Shown: piece after piece, positions 7,657 through 8,531 of the stretch
Layout: each line of letters begins with the position of its first letter
Position numbering within the stretch: the stretch's first letter is position 1
NCBI GenBank assembly: GCA_002869425.1
Contig: PKSZ01000096.1
Location: forward strand, 5,344-13,874
Direction of reading: 5' to 3'
Origin: Marinilabiliales bacterium
GTDB lineage: Bacteria > Bacteroidota > Bacteroidia > Bacteroidales > BM523
DNA length: 8,531 nucleotides
Position numbers and translations under genes: made by a program
Notes under the pieces: model-generated
The model's input: only the letters and a program-made list of their open reading frames with translations
What the model was told of the DNA's origin: nothing
Databases searched by the model: none

Positions 7657-7687
7657 TTTCAATAATTCAGGAGAAGTGTTATCTTTA
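7657..7687 (+). promoter_or_regulatory. Candidate Bacteroidota-type promoter for the rightward TPR gene
   Basis: TTTC (7657-7660), 19 bases, then TATCTTTA (7680-7687) approximates TTTG - about 19 - TAnnTTTG. A transcript starting about 7 bases on would begin almost at the ATG at 7695, giving a leaderless or very short 5' end. An AGGAG at 7669-7673 is too far from that ATG (21 bases) to be an ordinary ribosome binding site. The -7 box matches 7 of 8 consensus positions; overall this is weak evidence. Confidence 0.3.
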
Positions 7688-7694
7688 TGCAGCA

Positions 7695-8531
7695 ATGAAC
7701 AAAATTGTATTAACCGTATTTTCTTTTTTATGGATTGTTATTCTGACCAATAATACAGCGGCCCAGAATGATGAGATGAGAGATAGCCTTGATAAACTGC
7801 TGGCTTCCGAAATTCACGATACTGTAAGAATAATTGCACTGTTGGATTACGGTGATTTGTACGAGTTTTCAGATCCAGATAAAGCCAAATCATATTACCA
7901 AAAGGCATACCATGTTTCTATAAACCTTATGCATAATTCCGATAAGGATTCGTACCTGCATAAACGGGCCAAACATCTTAAGGGCTCATGCCTTCGGTAT
8001 TTTGGATATTTGAATTCTGCTGCCGGAGAGTATTCAAGGGCAATTAAATATTTTGATACGGCACTCCAGATTTACAAGGAAATTGAGTATATCCCTTTGC
8101 AGGCTGATTGTTATATAAACCAGGGAAATGCATATTATGGTCTGGGTGATTATCCCGAGTGTGTGGTTGCATATCAACAGGCTCTTAAGTGCTCAGAAAA
8201 GGAGGCAGATACAGTAAAAATTACACGTTGTATAAATAATCTTGGAGTGATTTCTATTTATATGGGTAATTATAATGAAGCCATTCGGTATTTAGGCAAA
8301 ACGATTGAGTTGTCATGGTATCTTAATGATAGTGTAGGTGTTGGATATGCTTTAAACAACTTGAGCAGTATTTATTTAAAAACAAAGCAATATGATTCCG
8401 CAAAAGTTTATATTAATGAAGCCCTAAAAATGAACCGTATGACTGGTGATTATGAGGGTCTTGCCAGAAATCTGGTTAACCTTGGAATTGTGGAGAAAAA
8501 TCTGGGAAACTACAGGAAGGCTGCAAAAGCC
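7695..8531 (+). CDS. Exported tetratricopeptide-repeat protein, 3' truncated by window (likely sensor kinase or regulator N-terminus)
   Basis: The frame from the ATG at 7695 stays open to the window edge (279 residues). It begins with a Sec-type signal: MNK, a hydrophobic stretch at residues 4-18, then a possible cleavage after AAQ (22-24). TPR repeats follow at a strict 40-residue period: G-x-Y or K-x-Y turns at 111, 151, 191, 231 and 271, each followed by an A-rich helix (SRAIKYFDTAL, NEAIRYLGKTI, DSAKVYINEAL). This is the TPR_12-type spacing. In Bacteroidota, proteins with this start usually continue into a membrane span and then a histidine kinase or a LuxR/HTH domain, but that part is outside the window. 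The gene is transcribed divergently from the glycosyltransferase unit across about 190 bp and could regulate it, though nothing here proves that. Confidence 0.88.
   Translation, partial: MNKIVLTVFSFLWIVILTNNTAAQNDEMRDSLDKLLASEIHDTVRIIALLDYGDLYEFSDPDKAKSYYQKAYHVSINLMHNSDKDSYLHKRAKHLKGSCLRYFGYLNSAAGEYSRAIKYFDTALQIYKEIEYIPLQADCYINQGNAYYGLGDYPECVVAYQQALKCSEKEADTVKITRCINNLGVISIYMGNYNEAIRYLGKTIELSWYLNDSVGVGYALNNLSSIYLKTKQYDSAKVYINEALKMNRMTGDYEGLARNLVNLGIVEKNLGNYRKAAKA

Noticed and set aside
7687..7698. Three-codon minigene (ATG CAG CAA TGA) overlapping the TPR start
   Set aside because: It overlaps the true ATG by an ATGA junction and has an AGGAG 13 bases upstream, but so short a frame is expected by chance and nothing else supports translation.
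1..8531. Mobile element, phage, CRISPR, rRNA or tRNA content
   Set aside because: No transposase or integrase motifs, long terminal repeats, spaced direct repeats or tRNA-like cloverleaf were seen; composition looks even across the window.

Overview
The window looks like chromosomal DNA of a Bacteroidota bacterium. The DNA is AT-rich, most starts lack a Shine-Dalgarno sequence, and promoter candidates resemble the TTTG / TAnnTTTG type of that phylum. The gene families (DEDDh exonuclease fused to a GIY-YIG domain, CAT-fold acetyltransferase, secreted 40-residue-period TPR protein) are also common there. A marine or anaerobic Marinilabiliales-like host would fit, but this is inference. No rRNA, tRNA, CRISPR array, insertion sequence or integrase is visible.

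Layout. Bases 2-64 are the 3' end of an unidentified gene. It is followed after 4 bp by a polytopic membrane protein of 415 aa (69-1316), possibly of GT-C or polymer-biosynthesis type. After 13 bp comes a 454-aa DEDDh 3'-5' exonuclease / UvrC-like GIY-YIG nuclease fusion (1330-2694). These three read rightward and may be one transcript. On the opposite strand, converging with an 11-bp tail overlap, is a two-gene unit read leftward from about 7502. It holds a very large (about 1389 aa) cytoplasm-type protein, with a GT-B/GT4 glycosyltransferase at the N-terminus and a phosphodiester-glycosidase (NAGPA/DUF2233-like) domain at the C-terminus. Seven bases later comes a 213-aa chloramphenicol-acetyltransferase-fold protein (2684-3325). 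A divergent intergenic region of about 190 bp (7503-7694) carries candidate promoters for both directions and a small palindrome. From 7695 to the right edge runs a secreted tetratricopeptide-repeat protein, cut off by the window.

How the genes may work together. The leftward pair is the most interesting part. One polypeptide joins a sugar-transferring domain to a domain whose relatives hydrolyse sugar-phosphodiester bonds, and it is tightly coupled to a CoA-dependent acyltransferase. A plausible but unproven reading is a small glycoconjugate-building or -editing module: add a sugar, remove or trim a sugar-phosphodiester, acetylate. About 430 residues between the two recognisable domains match nothing I can name. 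The rightward nuclease gene is probably a DNA-repair or housekeeping function unrelated to it.
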